Assembly: GCA_038501195.1 (NCBI GenBank) | Contig: JBBPUQ010000002.1 | Coordinates: 5,223,001 to 5,287,000 of the forward strand | Length of the DNA stretch: 64,000 bases | From: Nemania diffusa | Lineage: Eukaryota; Ascomycota; Sordariomycetes; Xylariales; Xylariaceae | Direction of reading: 5' to 3' | The notes under the pieces: generated by a model | Told to the model about the DNA's origin: nothing | The model's database searches: none | Seen by the model: the letters and a program-made list of their open reading frames with translations, nothing else | Made by a program: the position numbers and the translations under genes | Shown: positions 34,646 to 46,009 of the stretch, piece by piece | How the letters are laid out: every line of letters starts with the position of its first letter | Numbering within the stretch: the stretch's first letter is position 1

Positions 34646-37395
34646 TTACGGGTACGAGTTACCCATGTCATGCTCCTAAAGATGCGGTCAGAAGGGCTCG
34701 CAGAACAAGAATGAATCGGGAAATATGAAGCGACGGGCGAAACATATTGTGCAAGGAGACGAGGACTGGACTGGGACGGCAGCGTGGGGAGAGCGGATCG
34801 AGAGTGGGGAGGGGGTGGTCATTTAATAGCCTATTGAGCTCAATCGATCCATCTCTGTGGGTTGGATTGGTCTGTGTCGGGTGGGAGCACAGGCTTGTCG
34901 AGTATAGGGGTTTTACTAAGCACATTGCGCCAAGAACACTGAGCGTAGTAGGTAGGGGGAAGGGATTTGCTGACGCATCATGGTGCGGGAGCTAGACGAG
35001 AATGGGTAGCTAGTTCAGTAGGTACTTACCTTGAGATAATCTTGCCCTTTCTCCTGGTACTCGGCCTTTGTAACCGTGGCTGTTTTCCACGCCGGTGTAC
35101 CAACCCATTGCGCAGCGCCCCGCCACGCGTCCAGCAATGCGTTACTAGCTCTCCGAATTTGCAATGTTGCATCGGTGGGTAGAAGCGGCAAGAGACCTTG
35201 CCTCAGCCGGTAGTCGAAATCATCGTAGAGAGTATTGCCGCCGGTGAGGAAGATATCGCGGAGGAAGTCGTCGCGATTAATTCCAGGCAGCCCGACCAGC
35301 CGCTGGGTGAGGATATCTCCAACGATCTCGATAAGACCAGCCTGGTCGACGCCTGCTATGGATGGTTGGAAGACGATTTCCGGTACCCTTATGCGCTCCA
35401 CATTGAGGTGTATCTGGTGTAGTTCGGCCTGCGAGCCGACGTCGAAAGGCCGTGGTCCACGCGTGAAGGCATGTAGTAAGCTTTTGTTCCAGTCGTTTTG
35501 TGCCGCCCAAGTATGTTCATGCGTGAAATTCGAATCATATCGGAGCAAATCCTCCTCTAGAGCGGCGAGAGTGCCCCCGAGGTCTTCCTCTCCTCCATCT
35601 TCGTCATCACTACCTTCACCGACTGCTATTTGTCGGTATACACCCCAATCATCATCATTTGCGCCAAAATTATCGTCGTCACCACCACGTCGGCGTTTAC
35701 CTCTCGGGTTATCCGAAGCTAAATTTGCGATTGATTTCATGCGCATTTGGGACGCAAGTGACTTGCGATTCCCTAGGTCAGCCTTAAGCCGCTCTCGCTC
35801 TTTGATTTTAAGGAGAGTGTTGTCACGGGCTATGCGCTTCTCTTCCAACCAGCCTTCCAAGTCATTCTCTCGGCGTTCTCGATCTAATCGTTCTTCCTCA
35901 ATTACCCGTGCCTTCTCGGCCTCCTTCTCAGCCTTCGCGCGGGCCCGTGCTTCATGGTTCGACTTCAAAAGGCGCTGGTGCCTCTTTGCCTTTAGGCTGG
36001 CTTCATCAAGTTGATCGTCGGGGACTTCGAGAAGACTGAAATCCGGAGCTTCCTGTTCCTCCTCGGGATCGCCCCCCACGTCTTTGGTTCGAGCGCGTTT
36101 GATAGATTTGTCGAGATCCTTGATGGTGCGCTCGAGGTGTGCTTCATCTTTCATATCCTCTGCATCAAGCAGGCGTTTTGTGTCCTTCTTGTTTGCATCT
36201 ACAAGTTTTTCTGCAAGCTTTTTATAGTATTCCAGCTCTTGCTCTTTCCGCATAAGCTTGTCTAGGCGCATCTTGGCGGCCTGTTCCTGTAGTCGCCGCC
36301 CGCTCTCCTTCTTGCGCTCTGCTATCCGTGCTAATTCTTCCTCGCTCTTCTTGATAATGACCTCCTCCGTAAATGGATACTGGATGACAATGTCTCGGTC
36401 CTCTAATCCTGTCCAATCTAAATACGACCGTAATTCGTCATCATATGCCTTTGATATGTAACAGTGGTCGCGAACCATGTGTTCTGCTTGCGTGACATTA
36501 AGCTTGCCGGTGAAGGATGGGTACTTCAGTCGGATGAGCTTAAGGAGGTACTCAGCACTGTGCCAGCCACCCCAGTTGAGTCGAATAGCCTGAGCTAGCA
36601 TAGGCTTCGAGTTGTAGATTGGTATGACATGTGTCGAACTATAAGAAGACGATAGGACCAGCCCAGTCTGCCCTTTGTTGTATCGGTAGGAAAATAGAGA
36701 ATCTATTCCGGTGGCAAGGGATGGGGCGCCGTAGCACTCGAATATGATTTCGTTCATGGCTGCGCTGACAAGTTAGGGGTACTGGGGCCAACAAGAAATC
36801 TAGATGATAGGTAGACACGTACACTTTCGCGAGTATGGTAGATTCGCAACAGCTTCAGTCATGACAATGGGGAAGTCGATTGAACCCTCTGCATTGTTCA
36901 TGCCGAGCTTAAGAAATGTCCAGTCCAGGACATGTTCTTCAACGTCCCAATTGCTGACTATGCCAGTTCCCAACTCAAAAGCGTTTCGGATGTGTCCTTT
37001 AGCGTTGGTATCGGCATAACAATCGTAGCCTGCGAAGGAGTAGGTCTTGCCCAGTTTCCGATCTCTGTACTTGGCCATAATGGGCGGTATGGTAAATCTC
37101 GGCGTCGATTCGAAGGACCAACCGGCTCGGACGGCGGACGAACCTGGTACCATGTTCAAGTTAGATTTGTTTTTGCGCGTCTGAAGAGCTTGGAGGGGGC
37201 AATCGAACCATTATCGATGACTATGGCGGCCGAGCCCTCGGCCATCGCCAGAGCCTTTTCTCTCCCATCAGCCTGAGGGGCGACATGCTTCTCGAATTTG
37301 GTTTCCTTGACATTGAAAATGCGTGCGGGAGGATAAGTCTTCTCCTCGCGCACGGGCAAGGGCGGCATGGGAGTATCGATCGCTGACGGCGCCAT
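34646..37395 (-). CDS. ARP5: actin-related protein 5, INO80 subunit
   Basis: Nuclear actin-related protein of the INO80 remodeler; with Ies6 it forms the module that couples ATP hydrolysis to nucleosome sliding. Exons are 37395-37209, 37143-36823, 36759-35030 and 34675-34646; introns are 65, 63 and 354 nt, and the product has 755 residues. The actin-fold phosphate loop reads VIDNGSSAVRAGW (split by intron 1), followed by FECYGAPSLATGIDSLFSY and, near the C-terminus, IFLTGGNTLYDDFDYRL. A long Lys/Glu-rich insert (about residues 300-540) with coiled-coil character, typical of Arp5, interrupts the fold. The final 30-nt exon encodes EHDMGNSYP; without it the frame would end shortly after KGQDYLK, so the family C-terminus supports the 354-nt intron. 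Intron 1 has a weak GTTCGA donor, forced by the frame. Identity is near certain. Confidence 0.95.
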
Positions 37396-38211
37396 GGTGA
37401 TGTGATGAATATCCGTGGTGGTGAGGTTAATAATAGAGTTGCTGGATGAGAAAAGATTGGAGATTAATCATGGCGAGGTGTCTATTTATATGGTAGACTA
37501 GGTGCTGTACCTACCATGAACTGTGGTGAATAACTAGCGATAGTATATGTTGAATGTAAATGTGAATGTGAATATGGGGCACCTGCGCAGAAAGGTGCTA
37601 AGAAGGAATCGCTAGATTGAAGTAGGTTGTGCCCATTCACTAATCAAGTGGCTGAAGCTTTGATGCTTCCCAATTGTATTGGTGGTGTCGCACCTCCCAA
37701 TTCTTGCTTCTTCAGTCAACCACCCTGTCGCATCTAGCGAACATAAGGCTGACGAGCCGCCTAGTGAAATACGCCGGAGTGAATAGCAGCTTCATTCCGT
37801 AGCGCGATCCCATTGTGGATTCTCAATCAAAAGTGGGGGAGTGGACCAAGTATTGAATGGCAACTACTTACATATCTACCTAAGGTACCTAATCTAAGTA
37901 GTGTGGTACTGCTGTTAGTAGGTACAGGCTATGGCTGCAATTGCCCTTCTAGACTGGCGATGGTTACGCGTAGGTGAAAGATGTTGTAACAGAGGAAAAA
38001 CAACGTGATTTTCTACACAGAATCATTTATTTTATTAAGGGATAGAAAATGGTGCGCATTGTAGCATGAATTACTGTTAAACTAAACAATAAAAAAATAA
38101 GCAGTTGTTATTTCTATGTAAAGGTCATCATCATATTCTCCTAATGAGATCTATGTCTATATTGATGGGTGGAGAATGTTGCATTTTGCCCCTGCTGTTG
38201 CTGGACATCAT
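37396..38211. other. intergenic between ARP5 and DAD4
   Basis: Holds the ARP5 promoter and the DAD4 3' UTR, both on the minus strand. It contains a short TGTAAATGTGAATGTGAATATG near-repeat at about 37554-37575 and an AAGGTACCTAA motif near 37883. No gene is seen. Confidence 0.5.
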
Positions 38212-38669
38212 TTATGACGGTTCTTTGAGGTTGTCCGTAGCTAGAAGAAATAAAAACGGTCAAAAAACAATGTAGGTTGAAGCAAGGTGGGTGAAATACC
38301 TTCAAGATGGAACAAGACGTTAGACTGGTAATTCTTGAACATCTGCGCCACCAGCTCAATGTTCATGTTCTGAACGTTGATCTCCTATTATTATAAAAAC
38401 ATTAGTTCCGGGAACTATTCACCTGTGATCAATCGATTTGGTCTTACTTGGAGACTCTTGTTCATCACGACGATAGCCTCGTTGAGTTTCTCCTACACAG
38501 TTGTAAGCTTTGGATGTCCTGAGTGGGGCTCAGATGTGAGATCGACTTACAACGTTGGTGATGATACGCGACAGCAGGAGGTTCTGTTGGTGCTCGTGCG
38601 GGCTCTCCTATAAATGATAATCAGATATATCGAAATATTTGCTAAACCTTAAGATGATAGACAAACCAT
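38212..38669 (-). CDS. DAD4: DASH complex subunit Dad4, five coding exons
   Basis: Small subunit of the DASH/Dam1 ring that links kinetochores to spindle microtubules. I rebuilt it from five coding exons: 38669-38667 (the ATG alone), 38607-38551, 38492-38448, 38384-38300 and 38240-38212. Introns are 59, 58, 63 and 59 nt, all GT-AG. The joined product has 72 residues, the size of the family: exon 2 [19 protein letters not shown], exon 3 [15 protein letters not shown], exon 4 [20 protein letters not shown] and the following SNVLFHLE, exon 5 ending TDNLKEPS. All junction phases agree. Introns make up about half the gene. The ATG-only first coding exon is inferred from the need for a start at that phase and from the GTTTGT donor; the other four exons are certain from protein identity. 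Confidence 0.93.
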
Positions 38670-39066
38670 CCTGAAGCTAGTGCTGAGTATTCTTCTGTTG
38701 CAGTTTGGTTTGCTGTTCTGGTATGAGGTGAGGAAAGCTATCAACCTGTTTTATCTTAAGCTTGAATGTAGATCATATGCTAAATCTAGGTGTACCTACG
38801 TACATATGTACAGCATGTAGGTACCCACCCCCTGCTTTTGATCGGCCACCACTTATATAAGCGGTGAGGCTTGGCAGAATTAACAGGTGTCGCAACTGGG
38901 CAACTAGGTAAGAAGGAACCAAGATCTATCTTGAATACCACGTACACAGACTAAGTCAATACATGAGGAACCCAACCAACTTTGAATCGGTATAGATTGT
39001 ATATTCTATCCACTACTCTACACCAAACTCAGGAATTCCCCATCGCCTCTACATATATCTGTCGAG
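38670..39066. promoter_or_regulatory. divergent promoter of DAD4 and IES6
   Basis: Only 397 bases separate the two start codons, so the promoters must be shared or abut. TACGTACATATGTACA-type palindromic DNA and a GTAGGTACC word lie near 38797-38825. A TATATAA word lies at about 38853, some 210 bases before the IES6 start. Confidence 0.55.
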
Positions 39067-39654
39067 ATGTCCGCACCGACAGAAGCTCAGATCGCCCACC
39101 AGGAGCTGATAGATCAGCTCGACATTCACTCCATCCACAAGAACTTCCGAAACCCGCACTGGCGGCCGAACCAACGACGCAACAAGAACATCAAGACCAT
39201 TGTCGGCGATGCGGCTCGCAAAGAAGCATCCATGGCCGTCACGCCGCAGGATAACAGCGGCGCTGCCACGCCAATGCAAATCGACGACAACGGACTCTCC
39301 ACAAGCGGCACGACTACACCCGCCCAATCCGCCAATGGCTCCAACCTACAACCGAATCTTGCCCAAGCTTCACGTAGTTTGTCGAAGCTGGTTCTGGAAA
39401 AGACTTTGCGACCGGGCGGTGGTGGTGCAACCGCGTCGGTCCCAGCCGTCACTTACACCAATATTGAGTCGGCGCCTTCGCTTGCACACACGAAGCGATA
39501 CTGCGATATAACTGGTCTCCCAGCTCCCTATCTAGACCCCAAGAGTAGATTACGATATCATAACAAAGAAGTGTTTAGCTTCATCCGAACTTTGCCGCAG
39601 GACACGCCTGAGTCATATTTGGAGGCCCGTGGAGCGCATACGATCTTGAAGTGA
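39067..39654 (+). CDS. IES6: Ies6, INO80 complex subunit
   Basis: Small nuclear subunit of INO80 that binds Arp5; the pair is needed for nucleosome sliding. Single exon, 195 residues, ATG at 39067. The N-terminal part contains the conserved HKNFRNPHWRPNQRRNKNIK block; the middle is a Ser/Thr/Gly-rich linker. The C-terminus (from about residue 141) is the YL1-C domain: TKRYCDITGLPAPYLDPKSR, then LRYHNKEVFSFIRTLP. The length fits the family. Its functional partner ARP5 lies 1.7 kb away across DAD4 and is transcribed in the opposite direction. Unlike its neighbours it has no intron in the coding region. Identity is near certain. Confidence 0.95.
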   Translation: MSAPTEAQIAHQELIDQLDIHSIHKNFRNPHWRPNQRRNKNIKTIVGDAARKEASMAVTPQDNSGAATPMQIDDNGLSTSGTTTPAQSANGSNLQPNLAQASRSLSKLVLEKTLRPGGGGATASVPAVTYTNIESAPSLAHTKRYCDITGLPAPYLDPKSRLRYHNKEVFSFIRTLPQDTPESYLEARGAHTILK

Positions 39655-40827
39655 AAGACGAGTCTTCCGCGTCCAGCTTCTGCCACACCTTTCCTGCGTT
39701 CCCAAGGATACATGATGATAATGCTACCGCAACATTACTATAAGACGTCTCAACGCTACGTTACAGGCTTTAAATACTGAATGGCTGGTGAGGTGGAGTT
39801 AGAGTCATACATGTCAGGGTCTTCACGGGGATAGAATGTTCGACCAACAAAGTCAAGCCTATCCTACGCATCAATCGCCTTTCAGCGACCGAATGACAGG
39901 CATACGCTCCGGCTTAATGCGATCAGAAAAATGGAGTTTGTTCTTTGCCTGTAACTGACGGGTACCGAGAGAGAATAGATGTCACTCTCAGTGACCAAAG
40001 CTTCTAATAGCTGAGGACGCCGCGGCAAGGGGGGTGAAGATGAAAACAAACATGGTGATAAACGAATAGCCATCTCTAGGCAATAATTATAATTCATAAA
40101 ACTCATTCCCATTGAATTCATCGGCTCGGATTAAAACCAGCGTATCTCGATTTTCCTGCGTGAGGTTCTACGCTTTGTGTCGTATACTTTTGATGATAGA
40201 TTGAGAATGGTACACGTACACATCGACATGGCATTTCGAAACACCGTCATAATAAATAAGGCAAATAGCTAATGCCAGACTGCGAGATGGGTATTATAAA
40301 CCTGAGTGCTAATGGGTAGCTTTTGAAATACTTATGTAGGATGAAACAAAAGGAGAAAATTAGAGGAGAGTGGACATCGTGGAAGAAAATGCTTCTAGAG
40401 ATAGATAGGTACACTACTGTAACTATGTGGGCTTATTATCAACCAATCATTGGCCGAGACGCAGGGCGGCTCTTCTTGTGACGTCTACCGAGCCACTGCA
40501 ATTCCGACTTGCAGGTGGTGTTAGCTCTGTCCGATAAGGAATTACGACAGGAGTCCCGCGAACCCGTGTCCATCTCAGTGTCAGTCCGCCCATACTTACA
40601 GATATAGCACTCTATATCCAATATATAATTTCAAAATTGCACTAACAAGCTACGATCACGAATTTCAACGCAGACGCAACCGATATCGTATAACCATAGC
40701 GTACACCCTAACGTCTGTACGGGAATACCACACCGCTGCTCCGCCCTCCAACGGCCGTAGAAGTGCGTCGCGAGACGAAATACGAAATACGAAATCGAGA
40801 TATAATCCCTAGGGGCTCGTAGACAAG
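39655..40827. other. intergenic between IES6 and GOT1
   Basis: About 1.2 kb between two plus-strand genes: the IES6 3' UTR and the GOT1 upstream region. An ACGAAAT tandem of three copies lies near 40774-40794, about 35 bases before the GOT1 start. No gene is seen. Confidence 0.55.
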
Positions 40828-41672
40828 ATGCCGACGATGTGGTTGTCAGATAATCAAAGTAAGAGGCAAAGCCCGACAAAATTTCTCTCCTGGAGTGGCA
40901 GGATAAGGCCGTACCCTCGGGCTCGCGGCCGCGGCAAAGGCGTGTGGGATAAATAGCTAACATCGGGCCCTTATAGAGATCGGGGTGGTCTTCTGCTCAG
41001 GCGGTAGGTACGCTTCGTCCGGCGTGTTCGCGCAGACGCGAGGATAAGGGGCTGAATAGTCTGGCTTCGTAGGAGGCTTCTTCCTGATCGGTGGCGTGCT
41101 GCTGTTCTTTGACCGGGCTATGTGAGTATCTCCTCCCCCCCTCCCATATTTCCCTACACAGCGCCCCAAAATAGGGACTAACAATGATCATTTCATAGGT
41201 TGGCGATGGGCAATGTACGTTTCTCTCCGACTATGGCATGCTGCCGCGTTAGCGCGAATGTGCCAAGCAAGCTGTTTCCCTCATCGGCATAAACACACGC
41301 GACCTCCTTAAACCCCTGAAATCCAATACTTGAGATATAGGCCTAGCTTCTAACCCTCGCCGACCTCGCAAATAGATCCTCTTCCTCATCGGCCTGACGA
41401 TCATAATCGGACCACAGAAAACGCTGCTCTTCTTCGCCCGGAAGCAGAAGGCAAAGGGCACAGCCGCCTTCTTCGCGGGGCTGTTACTCATCCTAATGCG
41501 CTGGCCACTAATCGGATTTTTCGTCGAGTTGTACGGCATCGTGATCCTATTCGGTGACTTCCTCGGCACCATAGCTGGCTTCGCGCGCAATATACCTGTG
41601 ATCGGCACTTATATCGGCATGCTCGTTGATCGTATTGGGCTCGGGCGGAGAAATGCCGAGTTGCCTGTCTAG
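40828..41672 (+). CDS. GOT1: Got1, Golgi/ER transport membrane protein
   Basis: Four-pass membrane protein of the early secretory pathway that helps vesicle traffic between ER and Golgi. Five exons: 40828-40858, 40977-41003 (27 nt), 41073-41121, 41199-41214 (16 nt) and 41376-41672, with introns of 118, 69, 77 and 161 nt; the product has 139 residues. The joined protein starts MPTMWLSDNQKIGVVFCSGG, continues GFFLIGGVLLFFDRAMLAMGN, then ILFLIGLTIIIGPQKTLLFF, and ends DRIGLGRRNAELPV. Hydrophobic segments alternate with short polar loops, and RKQKAKGTAAFF is the usual cytosolic loop. Every junction keeps phase and the length equals the family's. Because the four N-terminal exons are tiny, only the last is visible to simple searches. 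Identity is near certain. Confidence 0.95.
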
Positions 41673-42330
41673 CAGCGGGAAACCTAGAGAAAGGTAACAA
41701 GCAAATGAGGCCGCCGCTGTGAGTAATAAGGGATCGATCACATATCACGGCATCGCACTTCTACTTCACGATCATCTACTAGGAAGATGAGTACAATATT
41801 GAGATGTATTACGTTGTAATGATACAGCCAAGGCTAAAAAGGCGTTGAGGGAAATTTCGAAGGCAATGTACTATAGCTTTGTCGCTGATGAGTGCCGATG
41901 ATGACTGGAGTCCATAGAAGAAGACAAGGTACGAAAGGCACGGGACTGGCAACGGATATACCCACGGCGGGCAAAACAGTAGAGCATGGCTTATTTTCTC
42001 ATAGAAGAAACGGGGCCGTCTTGTTTATTTGCCTATGCAGAATTCCAGGGCGGGTTCGGGGGCGTGTGTGTATATTGTATGGTTTCTCAAACCAAGTCAA
42101 AGAGCGACCTTGAGGTGGTCATTTCAATCATCACAAAAAGAAGAAGGGCGTCTTTATAAAGGGTCCCAACAACCGCTCTTTTTCCGATCACATGCTCCTA
42201 ACAGCAGGCGTCCTGCCTACACGGCCTCGTGTCCCGGATATCGTCGATCTATATGCCATCTCCCTGCACTGTCTTAGTACCCTTCGCAGAGGCATAACCC
42301 GCGAGTCCTCGAGCGCTCGCCCCTTACTTC
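41673..42330. other. convergent 3' region, GOT1 / profilin
   Basis: About 660 bases between two gene ends that face each other. They should hold both 3' UTRs; no gene is seen. Confidence 0.5.
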
Positions 42331-43206
42331 TTAGTACCCGACCTTGATGAGGTAGTCGGCGAGAGCCTCGGTGGTCGAGCTCGCGTTGCCGGCTACTTGG
42401 GTCTCGGCGTGGTGGGCGAGTATGAAGGCCTGCTTTGTCTTGGCAATGCAGATTCCTGTCCGGCCCTATAAACCACGTTCGTAAACTCGAGTTAGCTCAA
42501 CGGTTCTCTTACGAGATTGCGTTCAGAATATCCAGTCTCCCCGCCCACAGGCCACTTGACGCGAATGGTGGGACCGGGCTATTTTCGTTGAATATTAAGG
42601 GGTGTCACCGACCTTTCGGGCATAGATGGATCGACCGTCGATTCGGGCTACGATGTAACGCTCGCCTGCGACATGGATGCCTTCTGCTTGGGCTGTGGCG
42701 ATGGCTGACTGGTCGCCCTTCTCGTTCTCTGCGGCGGCTAGGATAGAAACGATGTTCTTGAGCTCAGCGGGCTGAGTCTGTTGCGTTCCGATTTGATTAG
42801 TCCGAGCCAAGAAACTTATGAATTCATAACATAAGACCAGTGTGTATTCATCCTATTCTTTGGGGACGATCTGCCACAAACGGTTGGTAGAAGTTGTGGG
42901 TGCACATACTGCGAAACCGGGTGAGGTAGCCCAGACACTATCACCAGCGGCACTGACGATAGCGGCCAGGTCAATGTGGCCACTGCCGACAAGGCTATCT
43001 TCTCGGTTAGTCCCTATTCTTCTCTAATGTACTGATTACTTCGTTCTGTTGCGGAATCGGAACCGTACCTGGAGTCGATGTATTCTGTGGCATTGTTTGC
43101 ATGTCAGCAGCCGAATTACCCCTCCAGAAGAGCTCATCAAGATAGGTAGGGTTTCTTAGTTCAAGGAGTGGGGGAGGGAGCGGGAGCTTTTACGTTGCCA
43201 AGACAT
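42331..43206 (-). CDS. PFY1: profilin
   Basis: Actin-monomer-binding protein that feeds formin-driven actin cables at growing tips and also binds poly-proline and phosphoinositides. Five exons: 43206-43194 (13 nt), 43084-43069 (16 nt), 42994-42910, 42777-42613 and 42465-42331, with introns of 109, 74, 132 and 147 nt; the product has 137 residues. It begins MSWQQYIDSSLVGSGHID, the family N-terminus with the Trp that helps bind poly-proline, followed by SAAGDSVWATSPGF. It ends with the actin/lipid-binding half: HVAGERYIVARIDGRSIYAR, KTKQAFILAHH, and the terminal EALADYLIKVGY. All junction phases agree. The donor of intron 4 (GTCGGT) is not ideal but is fixed by the protein sequence. Identity is certain. 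Confidence 0.96.
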
Positions 43207-46009
43207 GGTTCCTTTTCTATTCGGCTTGTGAAGGTCAGATTGCAGAGTTTTGCTACGTGGGCGCAGGAGGGAGATGGAGGTTGTCGAGGAAGGATAACTA
43301 TCGGTAAAATGGTTTAATAGGTAGACAGGTAGGGAGGTACGAGTTGGGCGGAGTTTCGGTGATGGTGTCAGTGACAAGTTTACACAAAGGGGGGCACTTG
43401 ATTGCTGGTGAGGGGCTATTTTCAGGGTGGGCAATGGCCTGAAGCAATGACCTACCTAATAACAACCGACCTACCTACTTATTCCATATCTTGGTATCAA
43501 CCCCGCAACGCGAAAAAAAATAGGTAGACACACACTGCCAGACTGCCAGACCGTTGAGCCGGAAAGTGGGATGATGTTTAGAGATAAGCAAAGCCCCGTC
43601 TACATGCATAAATCTTTCAGCTTGTTCATTGAGCATTGAAGTATCGTGATGGATTAACCCATAAGATCATGCGCGGCTCTTTCCCTCGAGGAATAATCCC
43701 TTATCCTGACTTACAACATCCATAAAGAGAGTCAACACACAACACAACACACAGCATTGATTTAGTCCTACATGCACGGCGCCACCCTCGATCTGGTACC
43801 TGAGATTGGATAGGTGATGCTTTGCTGGTAAACCTTTGACAAAATGCAAGGCCATGTTATACCACAGTGTAGGTGTAGATCGTCATGCAGGCTGCGTGGC
43901 ACCATATTGACATTGGCCATTCCGGAGATCCGCATGTCTTAAACCAATATACCAACCAAATAATTAAGGGACAAAATGAGTTCCAGACGAGGTATTTACT
44001 ATTGCTGAGATTAGAATGTCGTACATGGTACCTCTAAAGGCTGACGACGATAGATGCTGACGGTATGCGGCTTGTTTAGTGATATCCAATGAATACCTAG
44101 GTATTTGATACCTTTGCATCAAGTTTCAAGATAGCTGGCGTAGGTTACTAGATGGCAAGAACCCCCATCTAGTGTGCTTCTAGAAGAGTATTGATATTGC
44201 AATAATGCCAGCACCGCACAATACAGATTAGGTGACTATTTAAATCATTTAACCGTTCGAATCGACAGAGATCCGAGTTAGATCGCCTCAGCATTTCCCA
44301 TCATACCGCGTACAAACCCCCTAATCATGGAACGAACCATAGACTACTTATCATAGGTTACTTATAGATAAACAACTGCAGGGGTGCCCAAAAGGGTGTC
44401 GATTGATAGAAGCGAAAATATCCCGATCTATGCGAGCTCATGTGGTAGAAGGCAGTCTGTACATGTCCATTTTAAAGAAGAGAAGCAAGCATACGGTATG
44501 CTCTCCGTGATTCAATAGGAGCCGACCGAACGGAGCGGGTCGGGATAGGAGAAAATGGGGTACCGATGCGTAATAGGTGAACTAAGTAGGTAGCTACCTC
44601 TACCTAACCTAGGTAATATACCTATAATACACTTAGGTAAGTGCAGTCCGCTATTTGTATGCCGTTAAAAGGGCCCCAAAAGTGCCTGATAGAACAGGGA
44701 AGGCTCGGCGATTTCTCCCTGCCCGGCTAGACTATACAAGGGGTTCTGAAACCTGAAGAACGGGGAACGGTGAAACCATCGACATCCCCTTATTTCTCTC
44801 TCACCATCATCGTTCGTTTCGTTCGCTCGTTCGTTCGTTCGTTTGTTATGACAAGAACTAACTAGAGTATTTGACATGTCGACACCGAACCACCGAGCTA
44901 CGAGCTATAATCTATCTAGTAAGTATGTAAACGCGTACGGCGTGGAGAGCAGAGCATACCGTAGAACGCCATCTCGACACAGGACTTTTCATTTGCTAGT
45001 AGCCAACTTCCAATGAAACCTGTCCCCGGATCGGTTATTTCTATTGCACGACACTTACCAATCAGCCAAAGACGGTCTCCATGGTTAGAGGCTCAAGTCC
45101 CAAGCCGCTGGCGCTAAGTAGGATTAATGCAATGAGAGCGCGCGTTAGTCTTCTACAGAGCGTCTGAAGAGCTCCTGTCCGCGTGTCTCAGCAGGTCGCG
45201 TGCTCTGTATCAGCGCCATTAAGCCTATTCAGCTTGTCGGCCTTTTGTTCATGCGATTGGATTCGGATTACTTTCCAGTCACTTACGATATCGCGAACAG
45301 GCAGGTATTATTATTATCCGCCAAGTATCTACACCACCTCCTGTAATTAGGTAGGTGTGGTTTTGGACTGCCGATCTACGATTCCCGACACACCCCATAC
45401 ATATCATACCGACTCTCCCCTGTTAGCCAACTCGGCCAACGGAGGAACGTCTTGTTGCTTCTTAGTGTATTCTGTACTTTTCTAGTGTCGACGCAAAACA
45501 AGCTCACCCTAGGACTCGGAACAGGGGTCGCCTTGTTCCTCAGCACAACATAATCAGTGATGTTGCAGCATCACACCCTAGCGGCTCATGATCCCTCGTT
45601 CATTACGCAGCCCATCAATCTCAAACAACAATCCAGATACCGGCCGCCACCATTGCGAGCAAGACGCCCCGGCTAAGCGCAGTATGTAGGATAGGTAGTC
45701 GTAATCCCATCTGGGTACTCTGTACACCGGCTATTAGCTGCTATGCAACGCCTCTCATACGTCCCTCGACTAAGGGAGAGACGGCCAGAATGAATATGAA
45801 TACTCCCATCCCTTCAAGCGCCTCCTTAAGACGGCTATGTCTTCATGGGCTTACATAGAGTGAAGAGTTATTGGGTCTGGTTTTTTAACTCTGCTTACTA
45901 TATCACCACACTGTCTCACCATTCGACGCGATTCTTGTGACCCCATAAAGAATCGCTGCAACGGTTGCAACCCAAGAAACGTCTAAACACACAAGGGCCA
46001 TAGCGGAGG
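43207..46009. other. 2.8-kb divergent intergenic region
   Basis: Between profilin (minus) and the disordered-protein gene (plus). The profilin side should hold its promoter. Short AGGTA/TACCT words recur (for example 44560-44640). A TTCG repeat lies at 44811-44847. A 62-codon minus frame at 43667-43855 has an ATG but no recognisable product. I find no other gene. Confidence 0.55.
44811..44847 (+). repeat. TTCG microsatellite
   Basis: About nine near-perfect copies of a TTCG tetranucleotide, with two imperfect units near its start. Confidence 0.9.

Noticed and set aside
44811..44847. TTCG tandem considered as a CRISPR-like or regulatory array
   Set aside because: It is a simple tetranucleotide microsatellite without spacers.
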